Assembly (NCBI GenBank): GCA_030323885.1
Contig: CM059197.1
Coordinates: forward strand, 27,857,178-27,921,177
Direction: 5' to 3'
From: Branchipolynoe longqiensis
Taxonomy: Eukaryota > Annelida > Polychaeta > Phyllodocida > Polynoidae
Length of the DNA: 64,000 nucleotides
The notes beneath the pieces were generated by a model. That model was given only the letters and a program-made list of their open reading frames with translations, ran no database searches and had not been told where the DNA came from. The position numbers and the translations under genes are program-made. The stretch's first letter is position 1; the number at the start of each line of letters is the position of its first letter. Shown piece after piece: positions 21,776 to 31,690 of this stretch.

Positions 21776-22880
21776 GCTGCAAGCACGCCGTAACGCATTT
21801 ATGATCGAGGCATTACTAGGAACCTGCTGTCTCCTAGAGAGAATTACCATTGCCTACTAGTACTACCCTGACTAGCAACCGTTCCATTCTACCGACTGTC
21901 ACCGCGTCCCGCGTTGACTGTTCGAAGACGGCGAGCGTCCGCTTGTCTCTCGGCAATATCCAATCACAAAGATCGAAGGAAATCGCTTTCCTTGCCGATC
22001 ATAAAACAGCGCTCATGATTGGTTCCTCGCTGCCCCTGGGCACAACAGTGGCCTCACCGCTGCCCCCTCCTCCACCCCCCCCCCCTCTTCTCCGACTGAA
22101 CCATTACAATTTCATAGCGAGGGAACTGGGCCAGGCTGGCGAATTCCATCAGCTATTTGTGTTCCAGCTTGGGGGTCTACCAACAAGTCACTGTCCAATT
22201 TCACCAAAGGGAGAATCGCCAACTAGTAATGTAGATAACATGTAAGTTTTAAGTCACTCTCCACTAATTCTATCATATTTTGTTCTAGTGTCGCCTATTC
22301 ATCATATATACATATATATATATATATATCATTTTGGATAGATATACATAAAATGTGAATAAATCAATACATGGCAATGAAGAAGATAGAAAAAAGAACG
22401 AAGAAGTACCTAAATAAGACCCCGACAGGAGTGCCCATCCTAATGTTGCAGATGGTTGCAAACTGCTGGACCCCCGCGCCCCCCGCTAGAGGTGAGGCGA
22501 ATCCCCCATCAGTCAGCCATGACAATGAATATGCTTTCTATCGTCTATAGGCCTCAGGCGGATACCTACAATTGTTGCCACATTTTATTGTTAGACTGTG
22601 TAATGATGGAATGCCTAATATCTGTATATATATATATATTTGTCGTAAAGTTACCGCAGAGACATGGGCCTGAGCAATCGCAGGTCGCACCAGGGCTAGG
22701 CAAGGAACTACTTCCATATCTTCTCAGTCCGCGCCAACAGATTTATGATACTGGGGAACAAATACGAACGTTTGCTGTTCGCCCACAAGTCCTTCAACTG
22801 TGAGCGATAATGTAATGGTTTATATTCCCATAACAAGTTACAGAGAACACATTCATACACATATATATATATATGTACAT
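21776..22880. other. No supported gene; C-tract and AT microsatellite
   Basis: A 131-codon open frame at 21850-22245 contains only a poly-proline run from a C-tract (22068-22085) and no domain I recognise. (TA)n lies at 22310-22330 and 22622-22640. Confidence 0.4.
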
Positions 22881-22883
22881 ATC

Positions 22884-23190
22884 TTTTTTTTTTCTTGAAG
22901 ATTTATACTGCCTATCATGGATAAGTCTGAATAGACTTGTTTTCACCATTATACAGTTTGGCGATAGAAAGCCCGAGCCTACACTTTTACCGACCCAAGG
23001 GATTTTTAACCTCCCCCACCACATAGACATAGACAGCAACTGGCCTTTGATGACGCTGTAAGTTATCCACAGCGGTGGCAATCCAAATTGGCATAGGTGG
23101 GGGCATGGGGAACCGAACCACCGACCCTCAGATTAGGAGTCTGACCAGACAAAAGTCAGACACTCTAACCACTCAGCCACAGAGAACACC
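22884..23190 (-). mobile_element. SINE-III, minus, full length
   Basis: The minus-strand head is TCTGTGGCTGAGTGGTTAGA, followed by a GGTTCGGTTCCCC B-box-like element, the body with ATCAAAGGCCAGTTG, and a 3' end GATAGGCAGTATAAATCTTC plus a poly-A tail (poly-T at 22884-22900). Confidence 0.85.
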
Positions 23191-23249
23191 ATATATATAT
23201 ATATATCGGTTGTGATAAACCTTTTATCGCGTGTAATAAGCTCTGTAGT

Positions 23250-23465
23250 CGTCCCCCCCCACTTCCGGCTGGGGTGGGGTTGGGGTTTGTTGGGGGGGGG
23301 GGGGGGGGGTACGGGTACCAGCATGCTCTCGCCCCCCCCCCCCCATGTGTGAGGAGGGACTCGCCATTCGCACGGAAGCATTTATATCTATTCCTCCAGT
23401 GTGTGTGGCGCGAGGGGGGGGGGCCACCCGTACAGATCTCCTGACAGCTGGGGGGGGGGGACTCC
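23250..23465. repeat. Poly-G/poly-C cluster
   Basis: Four or more G or C homopolymers of 9-19 bp (about 23293-23310, 23333-23345, 23415-23424, 23450-23460). The plus-strand G runs could form quadruplexes, and homopolymer length is unreliable in any assembly. Confidence 0.8.
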
Positions 23466-23579
23466 TCCAATGCGCCAATGGAGGAAGTAGCAAAGTATAT
23501 ATATGTTCCCTTAGCATGTATACTCGTATAATACGTTATACATCACGTATACACAAGCATCGGCCTTCCCTATCAAACC

Positions 23580-23636
23580 TGTCCCGAAATGACCTTAGAT
23601 GTTGCTAGGGCGTAAAACAACAACAAACAAACAAAC
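23580..23636 (+). mobile_element. 57-bp SINE-X tail with a perfect TSD
   Basis: Only the last 57 bp of SINE-X are present, but they are flanked by a perfect duplication TCCCTATCAAACC (23567-23579, 23637-23649). It was therefore inserted already truncated, as expected for target-primed reverse transcription that stopped early. Confidence 0.85.
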
Positions 23637-23805
23637 ATCCCTATCAAACCACATGTGGATAAGTTTCGCCGCGACCGTACCAGGTATTGTTCGCTGGGAA
23701 ATTCACGCCGAGTGATTTGTTCAACGGGCTCGTGATGATTGGTGTGCCATGGCGGTAGACGAGCACCGGCTAGTTTGGTCCGGGGAAGGATATCTGGTGA
23801 GGGAA

Positions 23806-23950
23806 AGCCTCCTGTCTTCCTCCCTCCCCTCCTATGCCATCTTCCCTATCCTTCCTCCTATCCCCACTCCCCCTCCCCATCTCCCTCCGCCTCCTTCTCC
23901 TTCCTCCACCTCCAATGTTCTTCCCCTTTTCCTCCCCCGCCCCCTTTTTG
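23806..23950. repeat. Polypyrimidine tract
   Basis: About 145 bp of almost uninterrupted C/T on the plus strand. The small proline/serine-rich frames here are composition artefacts. Confidence 0.8.
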
Positions 23951-24088
23951 TCGCTTTAAGGAGGGTTGCTAAAGAAACCGGAAACTGGCGCCGCTATTAT
24001 TTACCCTGTGTTTGACTGACCTACTTTTTTGTATATCCGTCGAAGTGATGAATCATGGGAGAATTTATGATCTCAAGGGAGCGTGTCT

Positions 24089-24112
24089 CCCCCCCCCCCC
24101 CCCCCGCCCCTC
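24089..24112. repeat. Poly-C tract
   Basis: A C homopolymer interrupted by one G; a similar run lies at 24379-24394. Confidence 0.8.
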
Positions 24113-24174
24113 CTCAGTCTGATGGTTGTGTGTTGAACTAAGAGGATGGCCAGTAAAGGGTGAGCTTGTGGTTA

Positions 24175-24262
24175 AATGGAGAGGGCGGCAGTCAAGAAAT
24201 GAAAGCAGTCTTTGTCGCATCGCGACTGACAGCATGATGATGATGATGATGATGATGATGTG
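24175..24262 (+). mobile_element. RTE-like LINE 3' end with (GAT)n tail
   Basis: AAATGGAGAGGGCGGCAGTC to CGACTGACAGCATGATGATG matches the last about 80 bp of the LINE at 60294-61521, here severely 5'-truncated, ending in GAT repeats. Confidence 0.8.
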
Positions 24263-24489
24263 GTACAGGAGCGTGGGAGGAGTTAGTAGGTAAAGCAAAG
24301 AAAACATTGTACAAGTATAAATGTAAGGGGAACATATATTTTATTTATATATTCCTCCGTTGCGGATTACTGGAGTGCCCCCCCCCCCCCCCCCAGCTGT
24401 TGGGGTAATTGGTGGGTGGTACCCTTCTGGAGTTACACATACTGGAGGAACGTATATGAGCCTGTCTCAAAAGGGGATAACTCTTCTTT

Positions 24490-24837
24490 AATTCACCAAC
24501 GAGACACCAAGACAACACAAGTATATAAGTTATTTGGACAGATTTAATAATGAATCTGCACAAGTTAAACAATTCTCGGATACTAGGAGGCACAGGGCCA
24601 GACATGTTAGAATAACGCTCACGATGAATGAGCTGCATATCGTTCGTGATCATTCGTGTACAATGCTTGGCGGCGACAGAGGCCTCTTGAGTAGAAATCA
24701 TTCAATCAAAGTCAGGGTCATCATAGATCAAGTTTAAGTCACAAAATTCGTAGTTCAATACCAAGGCTGAAAATAAACATGTTAACGAGATAGATAGTAC
24801 GTAACTACCCGAACAGCTCCCGAACAGCACTCAAACC
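24490..24837 (-). repeat. Ngaro-1 split direct repeat B2
   Basis: Outer 3' repeat of the element. It matches B1 (24988-25336) over about 348 bp in the same orientation, with small differences concentrated around 24625-24695. Confidence 0.9.
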
Positions 24838-24870
24838 TTTCACGTAGTTATCTTGGGGTGGGTGGGAGGG

Positions 24871-24987
24871 TGAAATTAGTTGTTGTCGTCTCGGGAGTCG
24901 GTGGGCGAGTGAGGAAGGCGCGGCTTGACCCAGGATCCACCTGGCGTCTCGTTGGCGAATTACCGATGTTAGCAGGCCAACATCCCC
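24871..24987 (-). repeat. Ngaro-1 split direct repeat A2
   Basis: Matches A1 (29737-29853) essentially base for base over about 117 bp. Directly abuts B1, so the B1A2 boundary reproduces the B2-A1 circle junction. Confidence 0.9.
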
Positions 24988-25336
24988 AATTCACCAACGA
25001 GACACCAAGACAACACAAGTATATAAGTTATTTGGACAGATTTAATAATGAATCTGCACAAGTTAAACAATTCTCGGATACTAGGAGGCACAGGGCCAGA
25101 CATGTTAGAATAATGCTCACGTTGAATGAGCTGCATATCGTTTGTGATCATTCGTGTACAAGTGCTTTGCGGCGACAGAGGCCTCTTGAGTAAAGTTCGT
25201 TCAATCAAAGTCAGGGTCATCATAGATCAAGTTTAAGTCACAAAATTCGTAGTTCAATACCAAGGCTGAAAATAAACATGTTAACGAGATAGATAGTACG
25301 TAACTACCCGAACAGCTCCCGAACAGCGCTCAAACC
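24988..25336 (-). repeat. Ngaro-1 split direct repeat B1
   Basis: Internal copy of B. The YR frame ends a few bases inside it (TGA at 25332-25330). Confidence 0.9.
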
Positions 25337-26268
25337 AATAAAGTTCCGAGCGCTGCGGGAGCTGCCGAGATGTGAAAGGCCTTCAAGTAGGAGTGGACCG
25401 CCGAGCTACGCCAGGTGCCCGCCGCCATTAACTGGTCCAAGGTTAGGCCAGAACCCTGACACGCCTGAGCTGCCCCTCGCTGAGTCGTGCAGTGTCAGCC
25501 CTTATCGACCCGAAGGCGTGTACGAGCTACCCTGAGGGCTCTAGTAAGAGTCGACAGCGTGAGCTGCGTACCATCAGCCAAGAGGAACGCTGGGGACTCC
25601 GGCGTCGGGGTTACTACTGCGGTGTAGTTAACCCAAGCAGTCACAGGGCAGCAGGGGGAACCCGGTATGGCCGGCAGCCGGAAAACCACCGGGGGGTCAG
25701 AGGTGGTCCTCGTCTTGGAAGACCTCAGGGTTACTGTGAGTGACCCCCTCCGACGTCTGATATCGTTACCCTTGAGTACATGTGGGGAGCCTGTTGCTCC
25801 GGAGGAGAGATTGGCAATGTTGGACTGCCTAATCAGTGTGAAGTAGGCGATGAGAAGAGCAACAATGATTACATGCGGCCTAGGGGTCATGTTTGTTAGT
25901 GCCACTATAATGGCCTTGAATTCTCGGTGGTCGCTCTAGAGACTACATGCTTTGAAACTTTCAGAATACCCCTCTTGAAGGTTCTAAGCTCCGGCGCTTC
26001 GAAGGCTGAGCCAACGCCTGACGTACCTAGCACCCACACTTTAACTGAACTGAAGTAATTCAGCACTGCACCTGGCGATTTGCGCCTGTCAGACAAGAAT
26101 AGCAAAAACGACAGAAGATCGTAGGTAGATGGAGAGGTCGGAAGTAACTTGTGCTTGTTACAGAATTCAAGATACAATCGCACATGCGCCGCCTTATTCT
26201 GCCACGTCCGTGGGCCAGGGCGCAGGTGTAGAGATTAATGAGCCGATTGTGGTGACTCATTGCGTATC
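25330..26268 (-). pseudogene. Ngaro-1 tyrosine recombinase, frameshifted
   Basis: Read on the minus strand, the N-terminal core-binding part (TWQNKAAHVRLYLEFCNK) is open to about 25905. The catalytic part continues in a different frame from about 25920 (AYFTLIRQSNI, holding the first catalytic Arg), reaches a stop at 25495, then resumes with RGAAQAC and GTWRSSAVHSYL, which contains the nucleophile Tyr position. There are thus at least two or three single-base shifts, one at the HxxR box. It would integrate the circular cDNA. The intact homologue is Ngaro-2 YR (33600-34634). The gene is dead as it stands. Confidence 0.85.
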
Positions 26269-26313
26269 CTGGAAGATAGAGGCAAAAGAATTACTATCTT
26301 CCAGCTTAAGCGC

Positions 26314-28449
26314 TTAGATATTACATGATAGTAGGTTAAGTGATACATGAACGTTTATTTCAAGAAGATTTCGATCAGCACACATTTTTCGTGCTTTACT
26401 GGCAGCTGTAGTGGAATGTGGGGATCTACTTAATGCATCAGCTAGTATTAAGTCAGTACCGGATTTATGGAGTATTTCGATATCACAGTTTTTATGAGCG
26501 GCGATCAACCATAGCTGTCGCGCACATGCACAGAGCACTTTCTCTTTACCTTTACCTGACTCTAGGACTTGTTGTGATGAGAGAATATCCGTGTTTACTT
26601 TAATCAAATAGGCATGTGGTTCTGGTGGCAATAAATGTGTCACAGCGTGTACTAAGTTAAGGGCTTCTAGTTGAGTTATGGCTAGCTCTCTTTGCAGTAG
26701 ATCTTCGTCATAGATAGACTTGTAGAACGCTAGTTTGGAGAACGCTCCTCCGGACTTTAAGGTGGAGTCACATTCTATCACCCATTCAGTTCGGGGGGCT
26801 TGTGGAATTAGTTGCTTACCGTTATATGCGGATGCGAAACATTGAAACGATTCGAGGTCCCTCAGCATATCCTTATCGAACGTGTATTGACCTGTATAGG
26901 GGGCTTTCCTTAATGCTTCTAGGACTCTATTGGAGAACCTAACTGCCGGTTTGATACACTTAGATAAATGTTGCAGCTTGCCTGCTAAGCTTTGCAGTTG
27001 CTTCTTAGAGCAAGTACGTTTATTTTCCCAGAGTCGACATTCGTCTAGTACATCTTGTAGCTTATCTTGGGGCAGGGTAACTGTCATTGTAACAGAGTCG
27101 ATCAGAAAACCTAACCATGTGATGGAGGTAGAGGGGGGTGTGCACGTTTCGAGAGCTAGATTGAGGCCGAGCTGTGAGGTCAACTTTATAAATTCGGCAT
27201 AGGCAGCATTGGATTTTGATTCAGTATCTTCAATACCTATAAAATCATCTAAATAGCATAGTGAGAAAATAGCTTGATTGCGTAGAAGCCACACGACTGC
27301 CCTGGTTGTACGGGCGTATGCTAGAGCAGACGTCCTACAACCAAAGGGAGGCGCTAGATCTATGTAGAGACTGCCATTGATTGAGATACCCAAGAGCGGG
27401 AGGGAGAGTGGACAAACTCTCAGCTGGCGATAAGCGCGTGCCAGATCAGCGCCCCACATCCAGGCACCCCTACCTAAGAAGGTGAGTCTATCGGTAAGGG
27501 TTGAGACTGAGGGAAGGGAAAAATTAAAGGGCTTGCCTAGATAATAGCCCTTAACTATGCCCGCATTTACACTCTTCCCTTTAGGAAAACTTAGGTCAAT
27601 GATTATTCTTTTTTGTATTGAATTCTTTTTTGGGCGTGTCATCATTGGGCTAACTTGACACCAGGGTTCAAAGGGCAAGTTCTGGAATGGTCCTAGAAGC
27701 GCACCCAAGGATATTTCTTTGTCTACAAACGCAGAAATATGCCTGATATCATCGGAGGAAGTTGAATGATTCTTATACGTGGGGGTAGGAATCCTCGTGG
27801 AGGAGTAATCAATAGGCCAGCCAAATTCTAGATGATCTACTAGTAAAACATCTGGGTAGTTAAGGAGGACGGCACGCCATTTTGGAATATTTAGACCAGA
27901 GGGAAGCGGTATTTTTGCCCCCATGTAGTTAGGCAGACCAGTTGAACGAACTTCATTGTAAATATGACTATTGGGCGAATTGTGAGGTACCCATGATAAT
28001 TTCGCGGTGTAGGGCCAGAAGTTACGTAGTGAGTCCTTGAACTCCAATGGTCTGGGAGGGGGGACAAATGTTGGAGACTGAATTTTGGGGAGGGCCGATA
28101 ATACAACTTCAATAGGGGCATCAAACCAGTTAGTTGTTAGCGGTGGAAAAGACAGATCATTATTTGCATTTAACGGAAGATTTACAGGTTTCACAGTTAT
28201 AGCTTCAGATTCAGATGGAATCTTATTTTTCACTTTCTCAGGTTCCGAGACAAGTTGAGGATTAGGGCTCAGAGATTTAGCTTTTATCAGTTCAAGCGAG
28301 TTACAGTTATCAGTGCATCGTGGGTCAGAAAGATTAGTACTCGACGGTTGCTTAGTTACTACCGATAAGGCTGAATTAAGTAGAAAGTGTGGCGACACGT
28401 TATCAGTACACGTCTCATTAATTTTACTATGCGCTAGATTAGGCAACAT
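26314..28449 (-). CDS. Ngaro-1 reverse transcriptase-RNase H
   Basis: Open frame of 711 aa with a true ATG. After a low-complexity N-terminal region of about 130 aa comes the segment GLPNYMGAKIPLPSGLNIPK shared with Ngaro-2. The RT domain (about 240-500) shows VSPMMTRPKK, GADLARAYRQL (motif A Asp), FGCRTSALAYAR (motif B) and the catalytic YLDD box at residues 399-402. The RNase H domain (about 555-690) keeps the acidic set: IECDS (Asp 561), LEALN, NTD and LADALSR (Asp 671). It copies element RNA into cDNA and removes the template. It lies about 100 bp downstream of gag; YR follows after the stop at 26314. All catalytic residues are present, so this is the best-preserved gene of Ngaro-1. Confidence 0.92.
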   Translation of the reverse strand: MLPNLAHSKINETCTDNVSPHFLLNSALSVVTKQPSSTNLSDPRCTDNCNSLELIKAKSLSPNPQLVSEPEKVKNKIPSESEAITVKPVNLPLNANNDLSFPPLTTNWFDAPIEVVLSALPKIQSPTFVPPPRPLEFKDSLRNFWPYTAKLSWVPHNSPNSHIYNEVRSTGLPNYMGAKIPLPSGLNIPKWRAVLLNYPDVLLVDHLEFGWPIDYSSTRIPTPTYKNHSTSSDDIRHISAFVDKEISLGALLGPFQNLPFEPWCQVSPMMTRPKKNSIQKRIIIDLSFPKGKSVNAGIVKGYYLGKPFNFSLPSVSTLTDRLTFLGRGAWMWGADLARAYRQLRVCPLSLPLLGISINGSLYIDLAPPFGCRTSALAYARTTRAVVWLLRNQAIFSLCYLDDFIGIEDTESKSNAAYAEFIKLTSQLGLNLALETCTPPSTSITWLGFLIDSVTMTVTLPQDKLQDVLDECRLWENKRTCSKKQLQSLAGKLQHLSKCIKPAVRFSNRVLEALRKAPYTGQYTFDKDMLRDLESFQCFASAYNGKQLIPQAPRTEWVIECDSTLKSGGAFSKLAFYKSIYDEDLLQRELAITQLEALNLVHAVTHLLPPEPHAYLIKVNTDILSSQQVLESGKGKEKVLCACARQLWLIAAHKNCDIEILHKSGTDLILADALSRSPHSTTAASKARKMCADRNLLEINVHVSLNLLSCNI

Positions 28450-28551
28450 AACAGTAGATTTAGCATGAGGAGATATATCATTATAACTTACAGCAGTGCC
28501 TGCTGCCTCTGCGGCCTTGTTGTCTAGAAATTTCCTTTTCTTTAGACAATC

Positions 28552-29720
28552 CTACTCTCTATGTTGCAGGACTCGCTTAAATTTGTAAGCGCACCATGCG
28601 CAGATATGGGGGGCCCGATCAGGAACAGTACCGTGTGACATATTGAAACCACATTCCTTGCCCCAATTCCAATTATAACAGGGCTTGCCGTCAGTGTCTC
28701 TGGAGTATTCCTCTCGTTGATTAACAGGGAGGGGGTTAACAGGCGCGTTGGAGGCAGAATGCCCACTCGCAGTAGGTTGAGTTGGTGGGCGCGCGGGGGT
28801 CGCTGGGGTATACCTAGAGTCAGTCACATATCGGCCACCCCCACGTGATTGAAGCACCCGCACTGCCTCAGTGGAAACGTCACGTTGTACGTCTTTGATC
28901 GCAATAGGATCTAGCCACCCTTCTTTTAACCACCCGTCTGCTACCATCTGGAAGGTCGTTTCAGACCACCGGCGGCAGGTGGGCCAGTCCCACGTGATCG
29001 CCATTCTTGCGAGATCTTCCTCGTGTTGGAAGACAGCCGAGACCCAGGGTCGGGGGAAATCAGGTTGGGCGAGCATTAACCTAATGGCGAAGAAGTATTC
29101 AGCCCAGGTTGCCTCACCTACGCCTATCTTCTTAAAAGTATCGCCACTTGTTATAAAGTTATGTGGGTAAAACTTCGTACCTGGGGGTTTGTGGAGGGCG
29201 TGTGTCGAGTTGATCAAGAAGTCTGTGGTGATCGGTGGCTGAGGCTGCGGTTGGTGGTAGAGAGGAGCGCTGGCCACGGGCGTCGCGGTCACTGCAGGCG
29301 GCTGCGGGGCGGCCGGCAGAGGGGAGGCAGCCAGCGGCCGCGAGGTGGAGGTGGAGGCCATACGTGAAACGGCCGGGGGCACCCTCTCGGGGGTGCGATG
29401 TCTAGGTGTTGGAGAGCAGGAGGAGAACTCGGATCTGGGGGTTGAGGCGAGTAGGGCCCCGGAACTTGAGAGCTCCCCGACGGCTTGTTAGCGAGATGCT
29501 CTAGGGCGAGCAGTCTGGCCTCCAAGCCTGATAGACTGCCGGTAACTGAGCCCGTGTTTTTTTGCGGATTGTCTATGATTGACGAAACATCTGAACTTGA
29601 ATCTTCTGACGAGGAATGAGGGCGACACGATGAGAGCTGTGTGCGAGGTCTCAAACCTCTCCGTGACACCCCAGATGAGCCTGGAGGTCGACCGCAACGT
29701 TTCTTAGTAGGAGGAGGCAT
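28552..29720 (-). pseudogene. Ngaro-1 Gag-like protein, frameshifted
   Basis: The ATG at 29720-29718 lies 17 bp inside repeat A1. The first part (143 codons to 29289) is basic then Ser/Pro-rich. The frame shifts in the overlap 29289-29382 and the second part (276 codons, ending 28552) carries the conserved core WPTCRRWSETTF and ADGWLKEGWLDPIAI. The C-terminal motif CYNWNWGKEC plus H, H and CAWC is a probable zinc-binding knuckle (CysHis type, not the retroviral CCHC spacing). Both core and knuckle recur in Ngaro-2 Gag (37052-38284). The expected role is RNA binding and particle assembly, inferred from position only. Confidence 0.8.
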
Positions 29721-29736
29721 TTAGACGAGAGCGCGT

Positions 29737-29853
29737 TGAAATTAGTTGTTGTCGTCTCGGGAGTCGGTGGGCGAGTGAGGAAGGCGCGGCTTGACCCAGG
29801 ATCCACCTGGCGTCTCGTTGGCGAATTACCGATGTTAGCAGGCCAACATCCCC
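29737..29853 (-). repeat. Ngaro-1 split direct repeat A1
   Basis: Outer 5' repeat, about 117 bp, identical by eye to A2. The gag ATG follows 17 bp downstream, so A1 probably holds the promoter and leader. Confidence 0.9.
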
Positions 29854-29954
29854 GTTGTGTCCATTGTAGCGATTGACACAAAACAGCACAGAAACGGTTA
29901 CACTGAAAACACAAGGACATTTGCTTAAAAATCTTCTTTTTTTCTCTTTTTTTT

Positions 29955-30278
29955 TTTGGTCCATTAGTTGTTTAAGCAGGGGAAATTTCAGTCATAGAGG
30001 ACTGGTCTTCCTCATTCCAGTGCTGGTCGATAGAAAGCCCAAGCCTACAAGTTTACCGACTCAAGGGATTTTTAACCTCCCACACCACATAGACATGGTA
30101 TGAGAGCAACCGGCCTTTGATGACGCTGTAAGTTATACACAGTGGTGGAAATCCAAATTGGCAGAGCTGGGGGCACGGGGAATCAAACCACTGACCCTCA
30201 GATTAGGAGTCTGACCTAGAAAAAAGTCAGACACTCTAACCACTTCGCCACAGAGAATGCCACAGAGAACGCCACAGT
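29955..30278 (-). mobile_element. Mosaic SINE: SINE-III head/body + tail Y
   Basis: The minus reading gives SINE-III head (TCTGTGGCGAAGTGGTTAGA), the SINE-III body as far as GGGCTTTCTATCGA, then abruptly tail Y (CACTGGAATGAGGAAGACCA and TTTCCCCTGCTTAAACAACT) with a poly-A end, instead of the usual SINE-III 3' end. It is inserted in MITE-F copy 1. Confidence 0.8.
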
Positions 30279-30428
30279 AATGAGTATATTATTGGGATTA
30301 TTAAACACCATGCAAAAAACAAATCAGTTTATCCTGAGCAAATGCATGAGCAGATACTATGTTGATTGTTACAATGGACAAATTATGTCCCATATTGCTT
30401 AGCACCTTTTGAGACAGTCTCATATATA

Positions 30429-30949
30429 TTGCACAGATGACCCTGGATGCTATCCTTGACCTACTTGTCTACGTTTATTAATGCATTGGTGGCTGCTGCT
30501 GCGCTGCGGTGCTTAGCATATCCTGTCCAAATAAGATGGATGCTTACAGTTAAGGCGTCGATATTTCATGCATAAGGGAGGTCGCCATGTGTGCTACAGA
30601 CATGTTTTTCTCAGTCGGCTAGATACGAACAGAGCACGCCTTCAAATTGTTATCGATGAAGAGCACACTACTTTGAAGGTATAATCGATCATCGTTTTAG
30701 TAATACCATTAATTATACATGTATATAGTATGTACATATTACATGAAAGAATTCATGCAATCGATCTACATTTTGTTCATCCGTGTATATTATTTATACA
30801 TGTGTAAGGATATATATAAATAATTGATAAGCCATGATGTGAGTATAATAGGCCGGAAGCTTTCATCTGCTCCTCCATCCTTTTTTTTGTTGATAACACA
30901 GAACACACGTTTTTTTTTCAGCGACTTCCGGCCGTTTACATTACATTGT
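30429..30949. other. No gene; small GGCCGGAAG inverted repeat
   Basis: AGGCCGGAAG (about 30849) and CTTCCGGCC (about 30924) are inverted around an 85-bp T-rich segment, possibly a tiny MITE. Otherwise featureless. Confidence 0.4.
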
Positions 30950-30950
30950 A

Positions 30951-31213
30951 TAGAAGCCTGTCTCAAAAGGTTATAACTCTTTTTGTTGTTGTCCGTTGTA
31001 ACGATTGACACAAAACAGCACAGAAACCGTTACACTGAAAACACAAGGACATTTCCTTTAACTCAATATGTATACTATTGGGATTATGAAACACCATGTA
31101 AAAAACAAATCAGTTTATCCTGAGCAAATGCATAGGCAGATAGTAGGTTGAGCGTGACACTGGACAAAATGTTGCCCCATATTGCTTAGCACCTTTTGAG
31201 AAAGTCTCATATA
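30951..31213. mobile_element. MITE-F, copy 2, uninterrupted
   Basis: Runs from GAAGCCTGTCTCAAAAGG to CCTTTTGAGAAAGTCTCAT with a continuous interior (TAACGATTGACACAAAACAG and following). It serves as the empty-site reference for Ngaro-1. Confidence 0.8.
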
Positions 31214-31354
31214 GGTAGATCAATGGGTACTTAGGTAGGGGATATTAGTCGATTATTAAGGAGGGTAGTGTGTTAGTGGGTCAGCCTTTCACTTCCCTCA
31301 AACATCGACTAGACGAGCCTTGACCGAGTCATCTACTGTTTTAGCATAGCCTTT

Positions 31355-31690
31355 GTTTGTTTGTTGTTGTTCTAGCAACATCTAAGGTCATATCAGGATG
31401 GTGACAGACTTGTGACAGTACACACTCATGGTGACTTTATAGTGATGTCGCACTGCGAGGTCAGGCCACCAACACCATGACCTGATTTCCCATGCAGTTA
31501 CATTATCCTGACACTGAACCAACCAGTCCTTACCGTATCCTAATAATGCCGAGGACCTGGCTAGGAAGTGACCAGTATCAATTTGTATGTCATTGGTTTG
31601 ACTCGACCAATGTTCGAACCCACAAACCCATGGTCTACCAACATGAGAGACGGACGCTCTAACTCATTCGGCCATCCTGTCTGGTCTCTA
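31355..31690 (-). mobile_element. SINE-X, head I, full length, minus
   Basis: The tail (TTTGTTTGTTTGTTGTTGTT) is at the left and the head at the right. TAGCATAGC borders both ends and is the likely target duplication. Confidence 0.85.

Larger units (their letters stand above)
24490..29853 (-). mobile_element. Ngaro-1, YR retrotransposon with split direct repeats
   Basis: The minus-strand element is about 5.36 kb, ordered A1 (29853-29737), gag, RT-RNase H, YR, B1 (25336-24988), A2 (24987-24871), a 33-bp spacer, B2 (24837-24490). This A1-B1-A2-B2 layout is the defining feature of Ngaro/PAT-type tyrosine-recombinase retrotransposons. There is no long target duplication, as expected for YR integration, and the empty site is preserved in the sister MITE-F (30951-31213). 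gag and YR carry frameshifts; RT-RNase H is open. By eye the two B copies differ at roughly ten positions, so the insertion is not brand new. Confidence 0.9.
24453..30428. mobile_element. MITE-F, copy 1, split by Ngaro-1 and a SINE
   Basis: Left end ATGAGCCTGTCTCAAAAGG (24455-24473) and right end CCTTTTGAGACAGTCTCAT (30404-30422) are inverted repeats. The element is interrupted at 24489/29854 by Ngaro-1 and at about 29950-30280 by a mosaic SINE. Without the insertions it aligns with copy 2 at 30951-31213. Non-coding. Confidence 0.8.

Noticed and set aside
21850..22245. 131-codon frame with a poly-proline run
   Set aside because: The proline run comes from a C homopolymer. There is no recognised domain and no splice or start context.
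24233..24261. Independent (GAT)n microsatellite
   Set aside because: It is the tail of a truncated LINE copy, with the same 3' end as at 48.7 and 61.5 kb.
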